Source: Clostridium sp.
GTDB lineage: Bacteria; Bacillota; Clostridia; Clostridiales; Clostridiaceae
Direction: 5' to 3'
Assembly: GCA_015058405.1 (NCBI GenBank)
Contig: SVCL01000140.1
Location: forward strand, 1 to 36,006
DNA: 36,006 bases
A program made the position numbers and the translations under genes. This document shows, in pieces, positions 8,423 through 16,309 of the stretch (position 1 is the stretch's first letter; every line of letters starts with the position of its first letter). The notes under the pieces were generated by a model. The model made no database searches and was not told where the DNA came from. It saw nothing but the letters and a program-made list of their open reading frames with translations.

Positions 8423-10345
8423 TTAATCCTTCCATAAATTATTTGCTGCATATTTTAATATTACGTCACAACAATGTAAGCAGTAGCCTTGACTCTTCAT
8501 TTCATCAACCATAGCATTATATTTTTCTGTTTGTTCTTTATCTCTAACTCTACTCTTAGTTACTATTCTTGAAAGGTCTTTAACCGAAGCCATTAACTTC
8601 TTCTCTATAGCTTCTTTTAATGGTTCGTATGATGTATAATCTATCTTTGCTCCATTTCTAACAAGATAGAACATGTATGAAGTAACATCAGCTCTAAATC
8701 CCTTACATGAAGATTCAGATACACCTATCTGCTCTTCTATATTTTTCATAAATTCTTCATCTGGATTTAATTCTTCTCCTGTAGAAGAATCTTTTATCTT
8801 ACACTTATTAACATAAGCTTCTGCATTATCTATATAATTATTGAAAAGACTTTCAGCTTGTTCCTTAAATGAATGTATAAATGCCTTTGTAATTTCTTTC
8901 TCTAAAATTTTGTTATATTCTTTCCTAATAGTATCTTGTACAAAGCCTAAATACTTCTTCTTATCATCTGCTCCAATATCTAATTCTTTTATCGATTTTA
9001 TAATACTTTCCATAATACTTAACGGATTTATGCAATCGTATTCTGAATTAGATAAAGCATTATCTATAGCCTTTATAATAAATCTTGTAGATATACCTTT
9101 CATACCTTCATATGCGCCTGCTTCTTCTCTAAGCTCTGCTATATCAATTCTCTTAGTAGTACCTTTCTCTACTATTTCTTCACCATTATATATTTTAAGC
9201 TTAGTCATAGGATCAGCTTTTGAAGAAGGACTTAATCTAGAAAGTATAGCAAACATAGCTGCAACTTCTATAGTATGTGGAGCTATATGAGCTGTAAAAT
9301 TACTCTTTTTAAGAATCTTTTCATATATCTTCTTTTCTTCATCTAGCTCTAAGCAATAAGGCACTTCTATCTTTACAATTCTGTCTAAAATAGCTTCGTT
9401 AGTATGATCTGATTTAAATTTATTCCATTCTGCTTCATTTGAATGGGCAACTATTACACCATCAAAATAAATCATTGAACCTTTTCCTGGTGAAGGTACT
9501 GATTTTTCTTGAGTTGCTGTAATTATTGTATGAAGATATTCAACATCGTTTTTAAATACTTCTATAAATTCAACAAGTCCTCTATTACCAACATTGAAAG
9601 CTCCATTTAGAGAGAATATTCTTGGGTCGTCCTCTGAATACATATCCATCTTAGATATATCTATAGAACCTGTTAATATAGATGTATCTTGATTATTAGG
9701 GTCTACAGGTGGAACTACACCTACTCCCTTTCTTGATCTTATAGAAAAACTAGTTTTTTCAACTGGAAATTCCTCATATCTTCCACCAAACTCATGTTTT
9801 AATCTATATCTACAAGCAGGACATAAATCACCCTCTATTTGAACACCTAAAATTTTCTCAAAATGTGGTCTTAAATGTCTTGGAATAAGATGCAATGGTT
9901 CTTCATGCATCGGACAACCTTCTAGTGAATATATTGGAGGCGCATCTTCTAAAGCTCTTTTTAAACTTTCAACTAAAGATGATTTACCAGCTCCAACAGG
10001 ACCAACTAAATATAATACTTGCCTAGACTCTTCACCCTTCATTGCAGCAGAATTAAAATAGTTCACAAGTTTCATTATTACTTTATCAATTCCAAAAAAG
10101 TCATCTTTAAAGAATCCATACTTTCTGATAGTATCATTACCATATATTCTTCTTATTCTAGGATTCTCCTCAGCCTTTAAAACATCTACGCCTTTACTCA
10201 AAATAATATCATGCATTCTTTTATGAGCTAATACAGCAACATCTGGGTATTGTTTTACAATTTCTAAGTAATCTAAGAAAGTTCCTTTAAACTTCTCCTT
10301 ATTTCTATTTTCTCTATCATTTTCAATAAATTCTTTGAAGTTCAT
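8423..10345 (-). CDS. prkA: PrkA serine protein kinase (AAA domain)
   Basis: PrkA is a large AAA-type serine kinase, or protease in recent Bacillus work recalled from memory, active in sporulation. The Walker A motif GPVGAGKSS is at about residues 115-123, within the N-terminal PrkA AAA domain, and the C-terminal kinase-like domain is present. Its length (640 residues) is normal. I take the ATG at 10345 rather than an in-frame GTG at 10351: AAGGAGGGA sits eight bases from the ATG but is too close to the GTG. It is first gene of prkA-yhbH-spoVR and is insulated from the upstream cluster by a terminator. Confidence 0.94.
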   Translation of the reverse strand: MNFKEFIENDRENRNKEKFKGTFLDYLEIVKQYPDVAVLAHKRMHDIILSKGVDVLKAEENPRIRRIYGNDTIRKYGFFKDDFFGIDKVIMKLVNYFNSAAMKGEESRQVLYLVGPVGAGKSSLVESLKRALEDAPPIYSLEGCPMHEEPLHLIPRHLRPHFEKILGVQIEGDLCPACRYRLKHEFGGRYEEFPVEKTSFSIRSRKGVGVVPPVDPNNQDTSILTGSIDISKMDMYSEDDPRIFSLNGAFNVGNRGLVEFIEVFKNDVEYLHTIITATQEKSVPSPGKGSMIYFDGVIVAHSNEAEWNKFKSDHTNEAILDRIVKIEVPYCLELDEEKKIYEKILKKSNFTAHIAPHTIEVAAMFAILSRLSPSSKADPMTKLKIYNGEEIVEKGTTKRIDIAELREEAGAYEGMKGISTRFIIKAIDNALSNSEYDCINPLSIMESIIKSIKELDIGADDKKKYLGFVQDTIRKEYNKILEKEITKAFIHSFKEQAESLFNNYIDNAEAYVNKCKIKDSSTGEELNPDEEFMKNIEEQIGVSESSCKGFRADVTSYMFYLVRNGAKIDYTSYEPLKEAIEKKLMASVKDLSRIVTKSRVRDKEQTEKYNAMVDEMKSQGYCLHCCDVILKYAANNLWKD

Positions 10346-10470
10346 ACACACTCCCTCCTTTTAATAAAATATATTCATCCAAAGGTTGCATGTATGACTT
10401 TAAAGTAAAATAAAAATTTAAAAGTAGAAAAACTTTAAGATATTCATATAAAGAGAATTTTTTTAACAAT

Positions 10471-10509
10471 AAAAAACTCAAAAAATTGTTATTCAACAAT
10501 CTTTTGAGT
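10471..10509 (-). terminator. terminator ending the biosynthetic operon
   Basis: On the minus strand ACTCAAAA pairs with TTTTGAGT (10502-10509 with 10476-10483), an inner ATTGTT/AACAAT extends the stem, and six T residues follow at 10471-10476. This is a good intrinsic terminator about 100 bases past the pabB stop, placed before the prkA leader. Confidence 0.8.
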
Positions 10510-10612
10510 CTAATTTTCATAAGGGCACTTTTTCAGTATCCTAATATTTTTCTTTTATTTTTAACCTTACTCTTATTAGCATCTAACTCAACTTTTCTTA
10601 TCTGCAAACCAA

Positions 10613-12097
10613 CTATTGTAATGTATATAACTCTTCACTGAATTCCCCATATTTTGATAGTACTATTGCCTTTATTAATGCCTTACCTTTTAAAATTGTT
10701 TCTTCAAATTCTGATTCTTCATCTGATAAAATTACAATAGCTCCTCCAACTCCAACTGAAGCTTTATCCTTTGACATTACAATAGTTCTTATTACTATAT
10801 TTAAATCTACAGTACCATTTAGTCCAAGAAAACCAATAGAACCAGAATATACTCCTCTAGCATCAGTTTCTAATTCATCAATAAATTTCATGGTACGTAT
10901 CTTAGGTGCTCCTGTCATTGAACCGCCTGGAAAAGAAGCTTTTATGCAATCAATTGGAGCTAAATCTTTTCTTAATGTTCCTCTAATAGTAGATACTAAT
11001 TGATGAACTGTTTCATACGACTCTATTGCCATTAACTTAGGTACATTAATACTTCCAATTTCACATACACGTCCTAAATCATTACGTAAAAGGTCAACTA
11101 TCATTAAATTTTCTGCTCTATCTTTTTCACTTGTACGTAGTTTTTCTGCAAGCTCCCTATCTTCATCCGGATTAGAGCTACGTGCTATTGTTCCTTTTAT
11201 AGGCTTAGCTTCCACAACTCCATTTCTATCAATCTTTAAAAAACGTTCTGGTGATGAACTTAGTATATTAAGTTCTCCAAACTTAAGTAATGCTGAATAT
11301 GGTGCTGGATTAATATCTCTTAATATACGATAAGTATCTAAAGGATTAAGCTTTTCATTTACATTAATTCTATTAGTTAGACAAACTTCATAAGTTTCTC
11401 CATCTAAAATTAAATCTTTAGACTTTCTTATACTATCAATATATTGTAAGTGATTTTGAGCAAATTTAAATTCAATAGGTTCCTTATTTGTATAAGAATT
11501 TATATTTAATTTAGGTATATCAGGAATATCTTTAAGCTTTTCTTTCATTTCTAAAAACCACTCTTTTGACTTTTCCTTTTCATCACTCTTTACTACATTT
11601 ACAAGATATATACATTCTTCTTCATAATCGAAAGCAATAATTCTATCTGCAAATATAAACATAGCATCTGGAGATTCTGATATGTGCTTTTCTTCTGAAC
11701 CACATTCATTTTTTAATTCATATCCAAAATATCCAACAAATCCTCCATTGAAATCAAAAGGTAATTCCTTAGATTGTTGATACATTTCCTTTAACTGTCT
11801 TTTTAAATAACTAAATATGCTCTCATCTATTTGAACTTCCTTATTATTTTCTATCAATTGTATTTTTTTATTACTGTAGCTAATAACTTTGCTCAATGGA
11901 CCATCATTAGTCCCCATAAAGGAAAAACGAGCTAAATTCTTCTCTACACGACTACTATCCAACCAAAATGAATATTCTTTATCTGAAAATAAATTCATAA
12001 AAACTTTTTCTGGGTCAATGAATTTATCCAACTTATAAGCTACTACACAAATATTTTTATTATTTTCACATTCATTTTTTTTAAAACTGTTTCTCAT
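10613..12097 (-). CDS. pabB: aminodeoxychorismate synthase component I (PabB-type)
   Basis: With ammonia from PabA, this 494-residue enzyme converts chorismate to 4-amino-4-deoxychorismate (ADC). The chorismate-utilising domain fills the C-terminal 270 residues. PIKGT at 299-303 carries the lysine nucleophile that marks PabB; anthranilate synthases have PLAGT there. The VDLLRNDLGRV and GGSMTGAPKIRT blocks are intact. The ATG follows AGGAG, 33 bases after pabA. It is the last gene of the cluster operon. No ADC lyase (pabC) is encoded beside it, whereas a mutase is, so ADC is probably destined for an aminated phenylpyruvate-type precursor rather than folate. Enzyme class is secure; that destination is inferred. 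Confidence 0.92.
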   Translation of the reverse strand: MRNSFKKNECENNKNICVVAYKLDKFIDPEKVFMNLFSDKEYSFWLDSSRVEKNLARFSFMGTNDGPLSKVISYSNKKIQLIENNKEVQIDESIFSYLKRQLKEMYQQSKELPFDFNGGFVGYFGYELKNECGSEEKHISESPDAMFIFADRIIAFDYEEECIYLVNVVKSDEKEKSKEWFLEMKEKLKDIPDIPKLNINSYTNKEPIEFKFAQNHLQYIDSIRKSKDLILDGETYEVCLTNRINVNEKLNPLDTYRILRDINPAPYSALLKFGELNILSSSPERFLKIDRNGVVEAKPIKGTIARSSNPDEDRELAEKLRTSEKDRAENLMIVDLLRNDLGRVCEIGSINVPKLMAIESYETVHQLVSTIRGTLRKDLAPIDCIKASFPGGSMTGAPKIRTMKFIDELETDARGVYSGSIGFLGLNGTVDLNIVIRTIVMSKDKASVGVGGAIVILSDEESEFEETILKGKALIKAIVLSKYGEFSEELYTLQ

Positions 12098-12130
12098 AAT
12101 TTCTTCTCCTTTATATAGTAATTAGTTACA

Positions 12131-12709
12131 TTATTTAAGTATATCCAAAAAGTTCTTAAGTATATTTTTTCCATAATCAGTACAAATAGATTCCGGATGA
12201 AATTGAACTCCCCATATTGGTCTTTCAACATGCCTTAATCCCATTATAACGCCATCAGAAGTCCAAGCAGTTTTTTCTAAACAAGCAGGTAGACTATTTT
12301 CATCTACAGTTAATGAATGGTAACGAACCACATTAAATTCTTGAGGAATTCCTGAAAACAAACCTGAATTATTATGTAATACTTTGCTTATACGTCCATG
12401 CATAGCTTCAGGAGCATGTACTACCTTTGCTCCAAATGTATCTGCTATTCCCTGATGTCCTAAACAGACACCTAAAATTGGAACATTTGAATTTTCTATT
12501 ACATCTCTACATACACCAAAATCATCTTTATTTGATGGTGTACCTGGCCCTGGTGAAATAATTACGTTATCAAACGAAAATTCTTTTACTTCATCCCATG
12601 TATACTGATCATTATAAATTACCATAGGTAATTCTCCACTAATCTCAGCTATAAGTTGATATAAATTATATGTATATGAATCATAATTATCAATTAATAA
12701 AGTTTTCAT
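12131..12709 (-). CDS. pabA: aminodeoxychorismate synthase component II, glutaminase (PabA-type)
   Basis: This class I glutamine amidotransferase (192 residues) releases ammonia from glutamine for PabB. The triad is visible as the nucleophile Cys in GVCLGHQ (about residue 82) and the His/Glu pair in QFHPES (about 171 and 173). PGPGTP forms the oxyanion region. PabA and TrpG cannot be separated on sequence alone; the adjacent PIKGT-type PabB decides for ADC. I choose the ATG at 12709 over an in-frame GTG at 12721 because the GGGGG ribosome site lies between the two. It follows the mutase gene by 59 bases. Confidence 0.92.
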   Translation of the reverse strand: MKTLLIDNYDSYTYNLYQLIAEISGELPMVIYNDQYTWDEVKEFSFDNVIISPGPGTPSNKDDFGVCRDVIENSNVPILGVCLGHQGIADTFGAKVVHAPEAMHGRISKVLHNNSGLFSGIPQEFNVVRYHSLTVDENSLPACLEKTAWTSDGVIMGLRHVERPIWGVQFHPESICTDYGKNILKNFLDILK

Positions 12710-12768
12710 AATTTCCCCCACTTGTATAAATTTTTAATTCTTTAATTTTTAAAAGTATCCAATAAAAT

Positions 12769-13050
12769 TTATTTATCAAAATCAATGATTTCATCTTCTA
12801 ATCTACAAGCTTCTTCAATAATTAAAGAATATAAATCATTAACAAATTTCTCATCTATCGAACATCTTCTTCCTATTTCACAACATCTATCTTTAACTTG
12901 TTGTACTCTATTAGTCTGCATCATTGGAATTTGTTGTTTCTTTTTATATTCAGCAATTTTTAAACATATTGAAAATCTTTCACCCAATAGTTGAATTAAG
13001 TTTTCATCAATTTTATCTATTTTCTCTCTAAAATCATCTAATTTTTCCAT
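12769..13050 (-). CDS. AroQ-type chorismate mutase, probably for 4-amino-4-deoxychorismate
   Basis: The 93-residue all-helical protein matches AroQ chorismate mutases: R8, R25, K36 and R48 align with R11, R28, K39 and R51 of the E. coli enzyme with a constant offset of three. Positions equivalent to D48 and E52, which lie near the C4 oxygen of the substrate in that enzyme (from memory), are Gln45 and Val49 here, and S84 is Ala81. This suits an altered C4 substituent. It stands between an amidohydrolase and pabA and has a GAGGTAG ribosome site. It would rearrange ADC to 4-amino-4-deoxyprephenate; ordinary chorismate as substrate is not excluded. Confidence 0.88.
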   Translation of the reverse strand: MEKLDDFREKIDKIDENLIQLLGERFSICLKIAEYKKKQQIPMMQTNRVQQVKDRCCEIGRRCSIDEKFVNDLYSLIIEEACRLEDEIIDFDK

Positions 13051-13063
13051 TTGCTACCTCGCC

Positions 13064-13894
13064 TCATTCCATTAAGTTTTTTATTAAATTAAATGAACAT
13101 ATAGCTAAATCATCAGAATTATAGCCCCCTTCTTGAATTAAACATAAAGGCTTATTGAAATTAGCTAACTTCTTTCCTATTTCACAATAAATATCTGTAC
13201 TAAAGTTCCACTTTCCATATGGATCCCCATTAATTATGTCATATCCTATTGAAACAACTAAAGCTGAAACTCCAAAGCTCTGAGCTTTATCTAACAATTC
13301 TTGTAAACTTCCACAATATTCCTCTTGCGTAGGTTCTTCTGAAAATGGTATAAACTTTTGATTATCAGCTTTTTCATGAGTTTCTTTATACGGAAAATTA
13401 TCTATTGTTGAACCATGAATTGATCCAAAAAATACATCATCCATATCACTTAACAATGCAGATGACCCATTTCCAAAATGGAAGTCTAAGTCTATTAATC
13501 CTACCTTTTTATGACCTTTTCTTTTTAATTCCATAACAGCTCCTACTGCATTATTAAAATAACAACATCCTCCCATCCAATCAGGCCCAGCATGATGTCC
13601 TGGTGGACGACAAATAGCATAATTGCAATAATCCGAACTATTTTCAAGATTCCTAGCAGCTGTTACAGCAGTCTGAAATGATGCAGCTGCTATATCATAT
13701 GCATCTTTAATAATTGGAGTATCTTGAACCACCCCCTCTTCTACATGACTATCCTCAAATAATGTTTCTCCATCCTTTAATTCTTTACTTTTATCTTTTA
13801 TATAGTTTACATACTCACTTTTATGTATTTGAATTAAAATATCATAAACATCTAAATCACTTTTATCTACATCTACTATATCTAGATTATTCAA
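13064..13894 (-). CDS. HDAC-fold amidohydrolase (acetylpolyamine amidohydrolase-like); N-terminus uncertain
   Basis: A zinc-dependent deacetylase of the histone deacetylase/AcuC superfamily that would remove acetyl or acyl groups from amines. Catalytic elements are intact: RPPGHH (two His), LIDLDFHFGNG (zinc Asp and His), GYD (third zinc ligand) and EGGYN (catalytic Tyr). The second His of the usual DxDxHH is Phe. The interval uses TTG at 13894, the only ATG/GTG/TTG-type start, giving 276 residues. The frame stays open upstream to a TGA near 14039-14041 and encodes a family-like stretch ending in SAENEGRIKQIQEG, so the real protein is probably about 320 residues and begins inside the preceding GNAT gene. 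Role proposed: deprotection of an acetylated intermediate or product. Confidence 0.85.
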   Translation of the reverse strand: MNNLDIVDVDKSDLDVYDILIQIHKSEYVNYIKDKSKELKDGETLFEDSHVEEGVVQDTPIIKDAYDIAAASFQTAVTAARNLENSSDYCNYAICRPPGHHAGPDWMGGCCYFNNAVGAVMELKRKGHKKVGLIDLDFHFGNGSSALLSDMDDVFFGSIHGSTIDNFPYKETHEKADNQKFIPFSEEPTQEEYCGSLQELLDKAQSFGVSALVVSIGYDIINGDPYGKWNFSTDIYCEIGKKLANFNKPLCLIQEGGYNSDDLAICSFNLIKNLME

Positions 13895-14019
13895 TGATTT
13901 AATTCCTTCTTGAATTTGTTTTATTCTCCCTTCATTCTCAGCACTTGAAACAGGAACTTTTGTTACACTATCTAATATGACGGGTGAACTATTTTTTATA
14001 TCTCTTTGTTTATAAATAC

Positions 14020-14523
14020 TTATCTTTTTGATTTCAACTCAACCTCTTTCCTCATTCTAGTACTAATTTCACTAAAATTTTGATTTTTATAAAAATTACT
14101 TGTTTTTTCAAACCCCTTAAAACTTCTTTTAGGCAAACATACTTCTAAATCATCAAATGAATTTTCCTTACAATAATTTTCAACTTCTGCAATTAACTTT
14201 GCTCCAATATTTAAACTTCTGAAATTAGGCTTTACCCATAAATCTTGAATTAGAGCATATTTTCCTCCAATATGTATTGCTTCTTGTAAAGATACCGTTA
14301 TACACCCTATAATTTCCTTACTTTCATCAGTTCTTTCAGCTACAAAAATAACTCCTTTATCCTTATCACATATAATCTCATGGGCTACTTTTTTTGAATT
14401 TGGACTTAGAATAACTTCTGCATTATTTCTTAATTCAGATATCAATAATCTAACAGCCTCAACCACACTATCAACATCTTTATCATTAGCAATCCTAATT
14501 ATATATTTCTTATTCTCATCCAT
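14020..14523 (-). CDS. GNAT family N-acetyltransferase
   Basis: A single GNAT domain (167 residues) that would transfer acetyl from acetyl-CoA to an amine. The acetyl-CoA binding stretch is LWVKPNFRSLNIGAKLI, where the usual first Gly of the P-loop is Asn, a variant seen in many members. The ATG follows AGAGG. It lies between the BacA-like gene and the amidohydrolase, overlapping or nearly overlapping the latter's true 5' end. The pairing of an acetylase with a deacetylase suggests temporary acetylation of the pathway amine or self-protection. Substrate unknown. Confidence 0.85.
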   Translation of the reverse strand: MDENKKYIIRIANDKDVDSVVEAVRLLISELRNNAEVILSPNSKKVAHEIICDKDKGVIFVAERTDESKEIIGCITVSLQEAIHIGGKYALIQDLWVKPNFRSLNIGAKLIAEVENYCKENSFDDLEVCLPKRSFKGFEKTSNFYKNQNFSEISTRMRKEVELKSKR

Positions 14524-14543
14524 TTCTTTTCCTCTTTTTATAA

Positions 14544-15113
14544 TTAATATTTTAAAGCTCCTTTAGGTAAGGTACTCATAACTTCTCCTTTAAATGTATG
14601 GTGTTTTCCATAAACTATCCATGTAGTAAGAACATTTCCTATACGCTTTCTTATTCTAAACTTTTCTTTATTATCATCATAATATTCCATTGTGGTAACA
14701 CCCGCATCATACTTACCTTCACAAAGTCCTTTTCCAACAATAGGTTTAGTTGTTTCATAAATTATTTCATCATACTTTATATCTCCTAAATACCCTTCTG
14801 TTGCTTTAACTAATCCTAATGTTTTTGGTTTTTCAATATTTTTATTCTCTAATAGTACGATATCTTTAGTTGGATATATAAATGTATCCATTACTTTTAT
14901 TTCATTACAGTATTTTTCTGTAACAGTATGTACAGTTAAATGTGCACTACATTGAACTAAGATATCAGCTTCATCATTTTTAATCATTTCTAATCCATCT
15001 AAAAAATCCATAACAAATATTACTTCAAACTCGTCTATTTCATGATATTTCATATACTTATATACAGCATTTTCATGACAAGAACCCTTGGGTCCCATTG
15101 TAACAACTTTCAT
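14544..15113 (-). CDS. BacA-like prephenate decarboxylase family protein
   Basis: The 189-residue protein resembles the catalytic domain of prephenate dehydratase, with N-terminal VTMGPKGSCHENA like the GPxGTFS block. It lacks an ACT domain and the TRF catalytic motif: the aligned position reads TTW at 163-165 followed by IVYGKH. BacA of bacilysin synthesis, as I recall it, has MSW-SLFGK there. BacA-type enzymes decarboxylate prephenate without aromatising it, giving dihydro-4-hydroxyphenylpyruvate. Beside ADC synthase and a mutase, the likely substrate is 4-amino-4-deoxyprephenate and the product a 4-aminocyclohexadienyl pyruvate. The ATG follows AGAGGTGA. Family moderately sure; substrate inferred. 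Confidence 0.72.
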   Translation of the reverse strand: MKVVTMGPKGSCHENAVYKYMKYHEIDEFEVIFVMDFLDGLEMIKNDEADILVQCSAHLTVHTVTEKYCNEIKVMDTFIYPTKDIVLLENKNIEKPKTLGLVKATEGYLGDIKYDEIIYETTKPIVGKGLCEGKYDAGVTTMEYYDDNKEKFRIRKRIGNVLTTWIVYGKHHTFKGEVMSTLPKGALKY

Positions 15114-15119
15114 AATAAT

Positions 15120-16277
15120 TCACCTCTTACTTAAAATATACTTTTCCATACGATCCATAGCTATTTTTAGCTTGTCCATTGAAGTGCATACCGATATCCT
15201 CACATATCCTTCTCCGTATTCAGTAAAAGCATCTCCTGGAAGAACTGCAACTTTTGCATTTTTTAATAAATCAATCGCAAAATCAAATGATGATTTATTA
15301 AATTTTTTTATACTAGGGAACATATAAAATGTTCCCTGTGGTTTTATTACTTCAATACCCATTTGTACTAATCTTTTATATACATAATCACAACGCTTAT
15401 GATATTCCTGATTTACTATTTTAGTATCATAATCTCCATTTTTAAGTGCTTCAATAGCTGCTCTTTGAGTTATAGATGAAACCGACACTTCAATATATTG
15501 ATGTATCTTTTTTATCTCATTCATTAAATAAGCTGGTGCAAATAGAAATCCAATACGCCATCCAGTCATTGAATGCGATTTTGACAATCCATTTACCAAA
15601 ATAATTTTATCTCTTATTTCCTTTGATTTAGCTATTGAGGTATATTCTCCTTCAAAAATATATTCACTATATATTTCATCTGTTAATACAAAGATCTTTT
15701 TATCTTTTAAAATATTTATAATATCTCCTATCTCATCCTGTGTAAGATTTACTCCTGTTGGATTCATAGGATAACTCAGTATTATACATCTAGTTTTATC
15801 TGTAATTGCATTAGAAATTTGATCAGCTGTAATTTTAAATCCCGTCTTCCTTGTATCTATGTAAATAGGTTTTGCTCCACATAAACTTATTACAGGCTCA
15901 TACCCTGGATAAATTGGTGCTGGTAAAATAACTTCTGAATCAGCTTCTAAAATAGTTCTTAATGTTACATAAATACCTTCTGAAGTTCCATTTGTAGCCA
16001 AAACTTCATTTTCTGGATTATATTTAATTTTATATCTATTCCATATGTACCCTGACGCTGCATCCAGCAAATCAGAATATCCAGAAGATGGTGCATACTT
16101 AGTGTAATTTTCTTCAATAGCTACTTGTCCAGCTCTCTTAATATGTTCTGGAGTATATAAATCAGATTCTCCCAATGTTAAAGATATTACATCATTATAC
16201 TTACTAGCTAAATCAGAAAATTCACGTATTCTTGAATTTTCTAATTTTTTAACTTTAGGGTTTATAAATTTCTCCAT
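15120..16277 (-). CDS. class I PLP-dependent aminotransferase
   Basis: The 385-residue fold-type I aminotransferase has NPTG at 172-175, DEIY at 200-203 and the PLP lysine K233 in VNGLSKSHSMTGWRIGF, plus the substrate-carboxylate Arg in YVRISVC near the C-terminus. It is not a class IV (PabC/BCAT-like) enzyme, so it does not replace ADC lyase. It ends six bases before the BacA-like start codon and follows AGGAG itself. The expected job is to turn the 2-oxo acid made by the neighbouring enzymes into the amino acid loaded by the NRPS. Substrate is inferred from position. Confidence 0.9.
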   Translation of the reverse strand: MEKFINPKVKKLENSRIREFSDLASKYNDVISLTLGESDLYTPEHIKRAGQVAIEENYTKYAPSSGYSDLLDAASGYIWNRYKIKYNPENEVLATNGTSEGIYVTLRTILEADSEVILPAPIYPGYEPVISLCGAKPIYIDTRKTGFKITADQISNAITDKTRCIILSYPMNPTGVNLTQDEIGDIINILKDKKIFVLTDEIYSEYIFEGEYTSIAKSKEIRDKIILVNGLSKSHSMTGWRIGFLFAPAYLMNEIKKIHQYIEVSVSSITQRAAIEALKNGDYDTKIVNQEYHKRCDYVYKRLVQMGIEVIKPQGTFYMFPSIKKFNKSSFDFAIDLLKNAKVAVLPGDAFTEYGEGYVRISVCTSMDKLKIAMDRMEKYILSKR

Positions 16278-16309
16278 TTAAGCCTTCTCCTCATCGAACT
16301 AAAATATTT

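Noticed and set aside
10390..10396. CATACAT upstream of prkA as a sigma-E type -10
   Set aside because: It fits the sporulation -10 pattern, and prkA is sigma-E controlled in Bacillus, but no matching -35 is present at 13-16 bases, so I did not call it.
10323..10520. 65-codon minus-strand frame overlapping the prkA start
   Set aside because: It runs through the pab-operon terminator hairpin and into prkA in another frame, has no ribosome site and a composition typical of A/T-rich leader DNA.
10613..12709. PabA/PabB as anthranilate synthase or as a plain folate pair
   Set aside because: PIKGT with its lysine marks ADC rather than anthranilate synthesis. A folate role is weakened by the absence of PabC and by the adjacent mutase, although a shared role cannot be excluded.
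15120..16277. Aminotransferase as ADC lyase
   Set aside because: It is fold-type I with NPTG and SLSK-like motifs, whereas PabC is a class IV, fold-type IV enzyme.
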